A stretch of DNA of 64,000 bases from assembly GCA_902611845.1 (NCBI GenBank), contig CACMAX010000001.1:62001-126000 (forward strand), read 5' to 3'. The stretch's first letter is position 1. Each line of letters begins with the position of its first letter. The stretch is from an uncultured Pelagibacteraceae bacterium (GTDB lineage: Bacteria > Pseudomonadota > Alphaproteobacteria > Pelagibacterales > Pelagibacteraceae). A program made the translations under genes and the position numbers. Below are positions 28,606 to 37,399 of this stretch, one piece after another. Under the pieces are notes generated by a model. It worked only from the letters and a program-made list of their open reading frames with translations. It was not told where the DNA came from and did not search any database.

Positions 28606-31600
28606 TTAATTTTCTCTCCAAGACTTTCTGTAAGTTTGAACTTCACCAGTTGCGGCATCTAAGGTAACGAGGTCAGCAACAGCTCCTAACGATTTACCAG
28701 ATATATTTGCAAAAATTTTGCCAGCAAAAAGTACAATTTCTGACAAGACCCCTTTACCAACAAATCTACATAAAGTTTTTTGTTGTTCTGTTCTTTTAGA
28801 CTCTAATCCGATAAACGAGTCATGTGTTCCACATTCATCATCAGTTACACAAATCAATGCATCTCCTAAATCACATTTATTTGCAGATTTTGATGGTCTG
28901 TAAACTGGGAAGTAAACCATTCCGTTGTTTACTTTTGGTTGAGCAGTAACTTTAGCAAAATCTTTTAATACAACATACCAACCTCTATCTTTCTCTTTGA
29001 CTCTACAATTTGTGCCACTCTTGTCATTTGATGTATTTTGACATTTAGAAATATCATCAGCATTAGCAGGGGTTGCAACAGATTTGAAAAATGGATAATC
29101 TGTATCTTTAATTCCAATCATTAGATTACTTGTTCCTTGAACTCGAGCATTCAACCTTTGTGCATCTCCCGTACCAGCATATAACCATAAATTATTAGTC
29201 GTCCCTCCAATAGATGCATCTAATGCTTTGTACATATATCTACCATTAGATTTTGTCGATCCTGCTTTAAACAGCGTTGTCATATCGTACATTTTAATAG
29301 GCACATTTTGAGGATCAGTACTCATATTTGTTAAATTTAGTTTACTAATTTTTCCCTCTAAATCAGACAAGTATACAAGTGCTCCTGCAAAATCAGCTCC
29401 TCTTGCTTTATCAGATGTAATGACTGTTAATGATGATGGAACAGAATTATCTATATTGCTTGCAATAGTATCTTCTACCGCAATTGACTTTATCAATTGT
29501 CCAAATTTATCTTTTGATTGCAGATCAATAATCATCACATTACTACCAGCCCCTGAGAATTGGGCACCAAATCCACCACCCATAACCGCAACTGAAATAT
29601 CATCATCTCTTTTATTATCTCCTGCACCTTTGTTCGGAAGTCTAAATATTCTAGGCTCAGACCAAGTTTCACCCAAGTTACTAAAATCCCACTCTGGATC
29701 TGTTGTAACTCCAGTTCCAACTGCACCTTGCTTTATATTCAATCCAATGGGAGAATTATCCCTATTAGTTTTTGACTCATCGGCATCAAATTTCATTTTT
29801 TTGTTAAAATTAATTTGTGTATTTCCACTTGAATCATAACTAATAGTAACGGTATTTGTTATATCTTGTCCATCTTCAATGACTGATATCATGCTTTTGG
29901 TTAAGTTCTTTACCCCTAAAGTCCATCTTGTGCTCTCGTAACAATACTTAGTTTTAGTATCATCACATTTTTGCAAACTAGATTGAGGGTTACCTTTATC
30001 AGGAGCAAAAACATTACCAACATCTTGAGCTTCAATAAATTCACTTAATGGATATGAAGTTGCAATATAATCATAGACACTAATATTATTATCGTAATCC
30101 ATTCTATAAACTTGATTGTTTATCATATCATTATAAATTGAAACTAAATGTTCAGGTTTTGCTGGATCAGTTACATCTAAAATAGAGAAACCACTACCTC
30201 CTCTACCATAAGGAACAAACAATATAGTGTGCCATTTTGGTGAAGAGTCGTGTGGACTATGAAAGAAAATGTCATGTTGTACCGGCGATCCATCAACACC
30301 ATAAATTGCATTTGATCCACCTGTGCCTGGATTCACAGAATTTAAATTTGTATTCATTATAGTTGGCAGTCTTGATGCAACAAATGGCGGAATAAATCCC
30401 CATAATTCAACTCCAGAAACAGCATCTAAAGCATGAAGTACTCCACTATTAGATCCAGCATAAATAACAGATTTTCTCAATCTTTGAGACTCAGCCCAAC
30501 TATCATAACCTTTAGTTTTTCTCCAATAAGCTTCTTGATTTTCACTAGTGAAAGATGTTTCCGCTGAGGGTGGACCTACAACAACTAACTGAGAGTGATA
30601 TACATCCCCCATAGGTTTTGCTCTGGTTTCAGTAATGTTGCAATCTGCATCATAATCAAAATAATCCGATCCTCTTATAAAGTTAATTAATCCTTTTAAA
30701 TCATCATCTGTTCCATCAGCAACACCACTAGTGTTGGCACATCTTTTATTATTTACTGATCCATCTGAATTTGCAGTTTTCCGATGATAATCTTGAATAT
30801 CAAAACCTTTTAAAGTTAAAATACTTTCAATTGATGATGAGTTACTTTCAACCCAATTATTATAATTAGTTGAATAGTCTGTGCCAGGAATTGGACTCCA
30901 TAATTTTCTGTTATTTGGTTTAGGCAAAACATCAATAGCAGACCAGTTACCTTTATCTTTTGGATCAAGATTTCCTTTCTTATCTATTTTTGTTCTTTTT
31001 ATCGTTCCAGTCCATTCTTTATTTTGAGCGTAATCGAACTGCGCTTGATATAAAGATCCATCAGAATTTAAAGTTGCAGTAATAGCAGGTGCTGTGAAAG
31101 AAAGCTTAGATGCAATTATTTGAGATACTGCAGCTGCTAATTGAGTTTTTAAAGATTCTGCTGTTGGTGCAATAATTGCTTTATTTGTTCCTCCCGCAAC
31201 AGCTAGCTCGTTAAAATATCTCATTCCTCTGCTGCTAATTCCTGTTCCAAAAGCAATAGCGAATGTGGGTATCTTATAATTATTAAATAAGTTTTTTGCC
31301 ATACTCACAGCTCTTCGGTGATTATACCAATCACCATCACCTATAACTAATACATAGCTTTTTTGACATGGTGATTTCTTATCAATTGGACTTAAACTTC
31401 CGTGAAGATAATAGTCTTGAGCTATTTTCATAAATGTATAGGCATCAGTACCACCCCTCGCATTTACTGATGAAATAATTTTATTAATTTGTGCAGCTCC
31501 ATCATTATGAACTCTTACTTTTAAACAGTTTTGAGTATCACAAGGTTTTGCTCTACCTGTGGTTATATCCCCTGACCATGAACTAAAACCTGGTGGCCAT

Positions 31601-32748
31601 GCTTTCGATGACCATGAACTTGACCAATAACCAAAGCCAAAATTTACACCAGATGTTAAATTTGAGTCTGTTACCACAGCTTTTATGGCTTTATGTGCAG
31701 CTGCCATCCTAGTCGTAGCAGCATATCCTCCAATAGACTTTATATATGTACCATTACTATCGAACACCTGAACTTTTTTTGCATTATATCCGTAAGTTAA
31801 AATTCTATTATTACTGTGATCGTAGCTAATACCCCAAGGATAATAAAAAAATGTATTACTTGCAGTTGAAATACCCATATAACGGTATCTACCTTTATCC
31901 CAATTTAACGTATATCCAGTTCTTGAGGAATTTATAGTAATTTTACGCATTTTATTATACTGACGTGCCATAATATAAAGTACATCATTTGTGCTAGGAT
32001 CTGCTTCCATTCCATAGACCCAACCTGAAGAATTATCTCTAATATTTTTATTTGTACTTCCTGTAGGACACAAAGTACCTCCAACACTAGTTAAAGGAGC
32101 ATTATAAATTCGACGACTATAGTGACTATAAAGAGTATTGTTGTTTGCTGCTATAGCAAATGAATATCTCCAAGCATTACCCGAAAAGTTACAATTTCTT
32201 AAACTATTAGTGTTCAGGTTCATTGAATACAATCCACTATTGGAAGTTGTGAACAAATAATTTTGATAAACTGTTACACCTCTAGGATAAGAACCAGTAG
32301 ATATACTTCCTAAACAAGCACCATCAGAAAGTCTAATCTTTCGGATTCTGTGATCATATAAACTTGCTACATACATTACACCATTATAAACATCTGCATT
32401 ATAAGGATAATAAGTTCTGCACGATCCACTCATACCGACCCTTCCATTTGAACCCCAAGAAGCATCAGTTTTTCCTGTGTTGTAGTCTATTTTTCTAACA
32501 CCATATCTTGAAAACTGTGCAATATAAATATTTCCTGAACTGTCCGTAACACCATCAAACATTCTATTGATTGATTGTGCGTTACTCATTCTCCACCCCA
32601 TACTACCTGATTTATCTAAAAGGATTAGTAAGTTAGATGGAACATCAGCTTGTGTTCCAGTACCTGGTGGTAATAATTTTGCATGTAGGTTTGATGAAAA
32701 AAAAGAAAAGAATATTATAAAACTAGATATAAATATTTTAAATTTCAT
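28606..32748 (-). CDS. pilY1: PilY1-like type IV pilus tip/biogenesis protein with a propeller inserted in its VWA domain
   Basis: 1380 residues with a signal peptide (1-23). A VWA domain starts with LLILLDKSGSM (MIDAS DxSxS at 45-50). Residues about 57-342 are then a separate beta-propeller of NHL-like repeats (for example DSSGNIYIAQFSRYGVRKID). The VWA fold resumes with TTRMAAAHKAIKAVV, then RGGTDAYTF and LVIGDGDW. From about 690 the classic PilY1 propeller follows (KPMGDVYHSQLVVVG, IYAGSNSGVLHALDAVSG). PilY1 proteins support pilus extension and surface sensing, often by calcium-dependent contact. The gene abuts the upstream 182-residue protein by one shared base. Confidence 0.92.
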   Translation of the reverse strand: MKFKIFISSFIIFFSFFSSNLHAKLLPPGTGTQADVPSNLLILLDKSGSMGWRMSNAQSINRMFDGVTDSSGNIYIAQFSRYGVRKIDYNTGKTDASWGSNGRVGMSGSCRTYYPYNADVYNGVMYVASLYDHRIRKIRLSDGACLGSISTGSYPRGVTVYQNYLFTTSNSGLYSMNLNTNSLRNCNFSGNAWRYSFAIAANNNTLYSHYSRRIYNAPLTSVGGTLCPTGSTNKNIRDNSSGWVYGMEADPSTNDVLYIMARQYNKMRKITINSSRTGYTLNWDKGRYRYMGISTASNTFFYYPWGISYDHSNNRILTYGYNAKKVQVFDSNGTYIKSIGGYAATTRMAAAHKAIKAVVTDSNLTSGVNFGFGYWSSSWSSKAWPPGFSSWSGDITTGRAKPCDTQNCLKVRVHNDGAAQINKIISSVNARGGTDAYTFMKIAQDYYLHGSLSPIDKKSPCQKSYVLVIGDGDWYNHRRAVSMAKNLFNNYKIPTFAIAFGTGISSRGMRYFNELAVAGGTNKAIIAPTAESLKTQLAAAVSQIIASKLSFTAPAITATLNSDGSLYQAQFDYAQNKEWTGTIKRTKIDKKGNLDPKDKGNWSAIDVLPKPNNRKLWSPIPGTDYSTNYNNWVESNSSSIESILTLKGFDIQDYHRKTANSDGSVNNKRCANTSGVADGTDDDLKGLINFIRGSDYFDYDADCNITETRAKPMGDVYHSQLVVVGPPSAETSFTSENQEAYWRKTKGYDSWAESQRLRKSVIYAGSNSGVLHALDAVSGVELWGFIPPFVASRLPTIMNTNLNSVNPGTGGSNAIYGVDGSPVQHDIFFHSPHDSSPKWHTILFVPYGRGGSGFSILDVTDPAKPEHLVSIYNDMINNQVYRMDYDNNISVYDYIATSYPLSEFIEAQDVGNVFAPDKGNPQSSLQKCDDTKTKYCYESTRWTLGVKNLTKSMISVIEDGQDITNTVTISYDSSGNTQINFNKKMKFDADESKTNRDNSPIGLNIKQGAVGTGVTTDPEWDFSNLGETWSEPRIFRLPNKGAGDNKRDDDISVAVMGGGFGAQFSGAGSNVMIIDLQSKDKFGQLIKSIAVEDTIASNIDNSVPSSLTVITSDKARGADFAGALVYLSDLEGKISKLNLTNMSTDPQNVPIKMYDMTTLFKAGSTKSNGRYMYKALDASIGGTTNNLWLYAGTGDAQRLNARVQGTSNLMIGIKDTDYPFFKSVATPANADDISKCQNTSNDKSGTNCRVKEKDRGWYVVLKDFAKVTAQPKVNNGMVYFPVYRPSKSANKCDLGDALICVTDDECGTHDSFIGLESKRTEQQKTLCRFVGKGVLSEIVLFAGKIFANISGKSLGAVADLVTLDAATGEVQTYRKSWREN

Positions 32749-33296
32749 TAATTTTGAGACTCGCTTTCTGCCATCTCTTCTTCAAGTTGGTTATAAAAAT
32801 TTCCAAGCAACTCATCATATTCCTTATTTGAAATATACATCTGCTCTTCAATAAAACCTAACTCGTCAACAACTCTTTGATAAATTATAAACTGTTTTGT
32901 TTTTTCAAATACTTCATAACCAATATAAGAAGTAGGAGTTTGACCAGTATCAAAATCACCATAATTTCTTTTTACATAATTCATTATTGTAATTTTTTCA
33001 GATTTTTTTGTATCACTGTCACTATTTATGCTTATTAAATTAATCGCAGCTAGCTTGTCATTTAAAAATCTATATTCAATTGCAACGTCTTTCAATCTAT
33101 GATTTGGACAAACTTCCTCGGCAACTGCAACTATCATTCCTAATTGATCATCTCCAATATTTTCTAAAGGCATAGCAGGCCCATACTTGCCTTCAATTTT
33201 TGAAATTTCTTCACCAAATCTTAAGTCAAATTGGCATGCAGCATGTGCATTGAAAGATAAAACTAAGAAGAAAATTATTAATACAGTTTTTTTCAT
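32748..33296 (-). CDS. Small secreted protein of unknown function in the pilus operon
   Basis: 182 residues with a clear signal peptide (MKKTVLIIFFLVLSFNAHA) and two cysteines in the mature part (ACQFDLRFG and EEVCPNHR), which could form a disulfide. The C-terminus is acidic (EEEMAESESQN). I do not recognise the family. Its position between pilX and pilY1, with a stop/start overlap to pilY1, suggests a periplasmic role with the minor pilins or PilY1, possibly in the place held by PilE/PilZ-type small proteins elsewhere. Confidence 0.7.
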   Translation of the reverse strand: MKKTVLIIFFLVLSFNAHAACQFDLRFGEEISKIEGKYGPAMPLENIGDDQLGMIVAVAEEVCPNHRLKDVAIEYRFLNDKLAAINLISINSDSDTKKSEKITIMNYVKRNYGDFDTGQTPTSYIGYEVFEKTKQFIIYQRVVDELGFIEEQMYISNKEYDELLGNFYNQLEEEMAESESQN

Positions 33297-33342
33297 AAAT
33301 CTTAAAAATTATATTTATTCATATTTATTAACTAGTAAAACA

Positions 33343-34104
33343 TTAATTTTTTGGTAAAACTACCACACTTTCTAAAGATACTATCATCCTATCTTTTTCT
33401 TTTTCAGCACCATAAATACCACATCCATAAACTCTAAAAGCTATCCCATTTTTTGAAGCATCTGTAGCATTTAATTTGATACTAGATCCAATAGATTGAG
33501 TGCTTGCGGCACCAATTCTTTCAATGAAATATTCATAATAATAACTTTTCATTCTTTTTGCTTCTTCCTTTTCGTAATCTTCACCTCTTGATTTGAATGT
33601 ATTCTCTAGAATGACACCAAGGTTATAACTGTGGGCCACTTCAGCTTTTGCTTTAGTACTGTAAATAGTTCTAAATCTATCTTCTTTTTTGGGATTATCT
33701 CTATCAATATCTCTAAAACTTTTGAAACATAAATCTTTTGTATCAATAAACTTTCTATCTTTGGTATTTGTAAATTTGTATTTAGATCCTGCATTATAAT
33801 TTTTTGTTATCATTTTTCCTAAGTAAGGAGAAGTGTGCTTTTCTGGTAAATTCGCACTTGATGTGTCTCTCGTATTTGATCTCGAGTCCCAAGGTCCAAC
33901 TTTTTCGTTTAATATATATTTTTCACCTTGCAACAGTGCCATCTCTGCTGCGTAAAAAGTTTGTTGGTATTGATCGCTATTGTTATTACTTTGGTGGTCA
34001 CCTGAAGATATTACAATTAATGCACCACCCATTAAAGACATTGCCAATAACAGCACTAATGAAAGAACCATTGCAAATCCTTTTTCTGTATTTCTATCTA
34101 TCAT
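33343..34104 (-). CDS. pilX: PilX-like minor pilin
   Basis: 253 residues starting with a short basic leader and GFAMVLSLVLLLAMSLMGG, the PilX N-terminal pattern, which lacks the glutamate at mature position 5 found in other pilins. A helix, QTFYAAEMALLQGEKYIL, follows. Minor pilins of this class prime pilus assembly and carry PilY1. ATG overlaps the pilW TGA (ATGA). Confidence 0.85.
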   Translation of the reverse strand: MIDRNTEKGFAMVLSLVLLLAMSLMGGALIVISSGDHQSNNNSDQYQQTFYAAEMALLQGEKYILNEKVGPWDSRSNTRDTSSANLPEKHTSPYLGKMITKNYNAGSKYKFTNTKDRKFIDTKDLCFKSFRDIDRDNPKKEDRFRTIYSTKAKAEVAHSYNLGVILENTFKSRGEDYEKEEAKRMKSYYYEYFIERIGAASTQSIGSSIKLNATDASKNGIAFRVYGCGIYGAEKEKDRMIVSLESVVVLPKN

Positions 34105-34898
34105 AATCCCATATTTCTTGTGTGTGCTGAAACAATTAAAGCTTCTCTTAAGTATTTATCTTTAAATGATTTGTTTGATTTCTGACCTAAAGATCTAAAA
34201 GATAAATCCTTTTCTTCTCTAAAAAACTCTCCTTGAGATCTTAATGAAAGCATGATGTCTACTACTTTAATTTTGTTACTCTCGGTCAGTGTTTTTGGAA
34301 CTGGAACCATCGTTTTACCTTTGTTGTCTATTGGTATAAAAATTAATTCTTGAACATAGTCCACTACTAATTCATCTTTATAAATTAAATCGTCTGTTGA
34401 CTGAGAAGGTGCAGTCCAACTTGAGCCATTCCATAAATATTTAGATTTATATATTGCATATGCACTTATTTTTGTTTTAGTTTTTTTATCTATAATATTT
34501 GATTGTTTGCACTCATATATAATTTTATAAGTTCTATATAAAAATACAGCAGGTTTTACATTTGGCTGTTTAGGATCTCTTATTCTATCACCATAAGTAA
34601 TTTCAATTTTATCACATCCACTTCCTGATGCTTTTGTTATTAAAATAGGCACATAGTCTGTAGGTGTTTTGCTGACATCATCAAAATATCTAAATCCGGC
34701 TAATCTAATATCTTTAACAAGCATTCCAAGCAGGTCCCTTCCATTTTGACTTATTTTCGCTCTATCGATTACTTGAGAATAACTGTTATTAACTGCATTA
34801 TATGATGTGAACATGGCAGCCATCATAATCATTGAAATCACTACACCAATTAGAATCTCGACTAATGTTACTCCACTTTCTTTATTTAAATTTTTCAT
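34101..34898 (-). CDS. pilW: PilW-like minor pilin
   Basis: 265 residues from ATG at 34898 (MKNLNKESGVTLVEILIG), chosen because the prepilin leader must be short and the ATG overlaps the pilV stop (TAATG); a longer frame to 35012 would bury the leader. The GVTLVE cleavage site with E5 and the following hydrophobic helix define a prepilin; the size and position match PilW. Confidence 0.85.
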   Translation of the reverse strand: MKNLNKESGVTLVEILIGVVISMIMMAAMFTSYNAVNNSYSQVIDRAKISQNGRDLLGMLVKDIRLAGFRYFDDVSKTPTDYVPILITKASGSGCDKIEITYGDRIRDPKQPNVKPAVFLYRTYKIIYECKQSNIIDKKTKTKISAYAIYKSKYLWNGSSWTAPSQSTDDLIYKDELVVDYVQELIFIPIDNKGKTMVPVPKTLTESNKIKVVDIMLSLRSQGEFFREEKDLSFRSLGQKSNKSFKDKYLREALIVSAHTRNMGL

Positions 34899-35536
34899 TA
34901 ATTCATTTGGAAATATAAATATTTCACTTTTCTCTTTTGTTTTCCTGTTTTTGAGTCTGTTCCTGTAGTAGGCATTTTTATCTCCATTCGCCCAATATAA
35001 GTTTTGTCCCATAAATCGTCATTTCGATAATCACAGTCTGATCTTGTTTTTCCATCTACTTTAACGTTTCTACGACAAATTTCATAAATTTTTAATTTTT
35101 TTATATCCTCTGTGGTTGTTGCTTTAGAATCTTTTCTAGAGCATTTTACCCTATCGCTCGAAGTTCTAAGTTTCCATTTTTCCAACTTATTATCTATCGC
35201 GATATCTTTACCCGCATATGGATTTCCAGTTATTTTTTTTTTGTCTTTGCACTCTGTATTTTGCCATGCATAATTATTTTTATCAGTTAAATTTGCTAAA
35301 TGTTCATACAATCTTACATCACCTTTTTTTGAGTTGGTATCTCCTATTAAATCTTCTGCAATCATTGATGTTAAATAATTTGACTTTGTCCTTTCTCCAG
35401 ATACATCAATTGACCTTACAGAGTAATTAACCATTTGAAAAACTGCAATAAAACCAATTCCCACAATTGCGGTAGCAACAAGGGCTTCTAGCAAAGTTAG
35501 ACCTTTTTCACTAAATTTATTGTCTTTCCCAAGCAT
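34898..35536 (-). CDS. pilV: PilV-like minor pilin
   Basis: 212 residues with prepilin leader MLGKDNKFSEKG and the mature start LTLLEALVATAIVGIGFIAV, the usual PilV phrase. Six cysteines in the globular part (such as NTECKDKK, VKCSRKD, EICRRN, RSDCDYR) could form disulfides. It overlaps fimT upstream by 20 bases and pilW downstream by one. Confidence 0.85.
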   Translation of the reverse strand: MLGKDNKFSEKGLTLLEALVATAIVGIGFIAVFQMVNYSVRSIDVSGERTKSNYLTSMIAEDLIGDTNSKKGDVRLYEHLANLTDKNNYAWQNTECKDKKKITGNPYAGKDIAIDNKLEKWKLRTSSDRVKCSRKDSKATTTEDIKKLKIYEICRRNVKVDGKTRSDCDYRNDDLWDKTYIGRMEIKMPTTGTDSKTGKQKRKVKYLYFQMN

Positions 35537-36251
35537 TTTTATTTTCTTTCCATTTAAATTTACTTACATTGCCAAATCTTGACCATTTAATTAAATAAGC
35601 TGGCTGTTTAAGTTTTGTACCTTTTATTGGACATACAAAAGCATTATCCTTTGCTGTTTTTTCAGTGCATATAACAATATAATTTGGGGTAACGCCACCA
35701 TCTAAAGCTACATTAATGTTACTTGCTTTTGAAAGAGCTTCTACTGCTTTGTAATAACTACCACCTTTTCCAAAACAAATTGCGGATGTTCTTGAAAAAT
35801 GTATTCCTATTTTTGCTTCTCCAATCACTTTATCATTTGGATTATAAAATTCGTAAAATTCACTATACGTTTGTCCATCAATATTTTTGCTGGAACTTTC
35901 ATATTTATCCCAATAACCAGTATTTCTTATTGGACAATTAATTTGCCCAGATTGTAAATAGTTTTTAAAATTTTTATCGCTCATCCCTTTTGAGATAAAA
36001 ACTGGAACTTTTTTATTATTAATATTTACTACTTTTATCATTAGTTGACTGTATGAAAATGTTCCCCTTTGTGTTTGTGTTGAAATATTTGAAATCATAC
36101 TTGCAACTTTTTCTGTTGCAGTTCTTACTTCTCTTTCAGTTCTCCACTTTGAAAAATTTGGAAATGAAATAGCTGAAATAATTGCCACAATTGTAATAAC
36201 AACTAGCAATTCTAAAATTGTAAAACCTTTAATGTCCTGATCTCGCTGCAC
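35517..36251 (-). CDS. fimT: FimT/GspH-type minor pseudopilin
   Basis: 244 residues with GTG as the likely start at 36251, giving leader MQRDQDIKG and mature FTILELLVVITIVAIISAI. The GspH/FimT order is supported by its position right after pilT and before pilV. Cysteines occur in INCPIRN, AICFGKGG and VICTEKT. The start lies 23 bases inside pilT. Confidence 0.83.
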   Translation of the reverse strand: MQRDQDIKGFTILELLVVITIVAIISAISFPNFSKWRTEREVRTATEKVASMISNISTQTQRGTFSYSQLMIKVVNINNKKVPVFISKGMSDKNFKNYLQSGQINCPIRNTGYWDKYESSSKNIDGQTYSEFYEFYNPNDKVIGEAKIGIHFSRTSAICFGKGGSYYKAVEALSKASNINVALDGGVTPNYIVICTEKTAKDNAFVCPIKGTKLKQPAYLIKWSRFGNVSKFKWKENKNAWERQ

Positions 36252-37245
36252 CTGGATCTATTTTACCTGACTTTATTAATTCCTCCAGTGATTTTTCCAT
36301 TGTGATCATGCCGTCACGCACTGCTGTTTGCATAATACTAGGTATTTGATGAATTTTTGCCTCTCTAATCAAGTTTTGAATTGGTGGAGTACACTTCATT
36401 ATTTCAAAAGCTCCAACTCTACCTGCGCCATCTTTTGTTTTTAACAATCTTTGTGTAACTACCATTTTTAATGATGTAGATATTTGAGCTCTAATTTGTT
36501 CTTGTTGTTCTGGTGGAAAAACATCTATAATTCTATTTATTGTACTTGGTGCTCCGCTAGTGTGCAGAGTTCCAAAAACAAGGTGACCCGTTTCAGCCGC
36601 TGTAAGTGCTAAGCTTATTGTTTCAAGGTCTCTCATTTCACCAACTAGAATTACATCTGGATCTTCTCTTAAAGCTGCTTTAAGTGCTGCAGCAAAAGAT
36701 TGAGTTTGTTTTCCAACCTCACGATGTGAAACAATACTTTTATTATCTTTATGAATAAACTCAACTGGATCTTCAACTGTAATTATATTAGAAGTTCTTG
36801 TTTTATTAATTTCATTTACAATGGCTGCAAGTGTTGTTGACTTTCCAGATCCTGTTGGTCCGGTAACAAGCACAAGTCCTTTATGAAAATCAACAATATC
36901 ATATAAGGCTTGAGGCAAACTAAATTGATCCATATCTGGAATTTTGCTTTCAACTCTTCTTAACACTGCAGCTGGTCCACTTATAGTTTTATAAAAATTT
37001 GCTCTAAATCTCAAACCACTTAGCATTACAGCTGAATCAAGTTCATGTGTTTTTTCAAATTTTTCAGCCTCTTGCTCATTACAGTTCATAGATATTAAGT
37101 CTTTTAAATCTTGAGCTGTTACATTAGTGCCTTCAACTTTCACAATTTCTCCTGTTTGTCTATATGCTAGTGGTGAACCAGATCTGATGTGAAAATCAGA
37201 AATCTTCTTATTATCTTTTGCTAATTGCTCTAATTTTTCAAACAT
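36229..37245 (-). CDS. pilT: Pilus retraction ATPase PilT
   Basis: A 338-residue hexameric ATPase that powers pilus retraction. It shows Walker A GPTGSGKSTT, the Asp box with ITVEDPVEFIH, Walker B DPDVILVGEMRDLET and the His box GHLVFGTLHT. It starts at 37245 and heads the minus-strand operon of minor pilins; pilMN diverges from it 154 bases away. No pilU follows. Confidence 0.95.
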   Translation of the reverse strand: MFEKLEQLAKDNKKISDFHIRSGSPLAYRQTGEIVKVEGTNVTAQDLKDLISMNCNEQEAEKFEKTHELDSAVMLSGLRFRANFYKTISGPAAVLRRVESKIPDMDQFSLPQALYDIVDFHKGLVLVTGPTGSGKSTTLAAIVNEINKTRTSNIITVEDPVEFIHKDNKSIVSHREVGKQTQSFAAALKAALREDPDVILVGEMRDLETISLALTAAETGHLVFGTLHTSGAPSTINRIIDVFPPEQQEQIRAQISTSLKMVVTQRLLKTKDGAGRVGAFEIMKCTPPIQNLIREAKIHQIPSIMQTAVRDGMITMEKSLEELIKSGKIDPGAARSGH

Positions 37246-37252
37246 TGTATAA

Positions 37253-37280
37253 TTTATACTTTAGTACAATAAATTGTCAT
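37253..37280 (-). promoter_or_regulatory. Candidate promoter of the pilT operon
   Basis: On the minus strand, ATGACA (37280-37275), 16 bases and TATAAA (37258-37253), close to the pilT ATG at 37245, so nearly leaderless. A short dyad GTATAA-T-TTATAC (37247-37259) overlaps the -10. Weak, consensus-only evidence. Confidence 0.3.
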
Positions 37281-37362
37281 TAAATTAGTCATAAATATTT
37301 CCAAAAACCCATTTCAGACACTATACTTGAAAGTTCGAGTATTAGTTGATTTAATGTAAATA

Positions 37363-37368
37363 TATAAT
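37363..37368 (+). promoter_or_regulatory. Candidate -10 box of the pilMN-pilC operon
   Basis: A perfect TATAAT 32 bases upstream of the fused pilMN ATG at 37400. No good -35 lies at the right spacing (about 37340-37345 reads TATTAG), so activator help may be needed, or the call is wrong. Confidence 0.3.
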
Positions 37369-37399
37369 ATTTGTTTAGTAACATGGTTAGATTTTAAAA

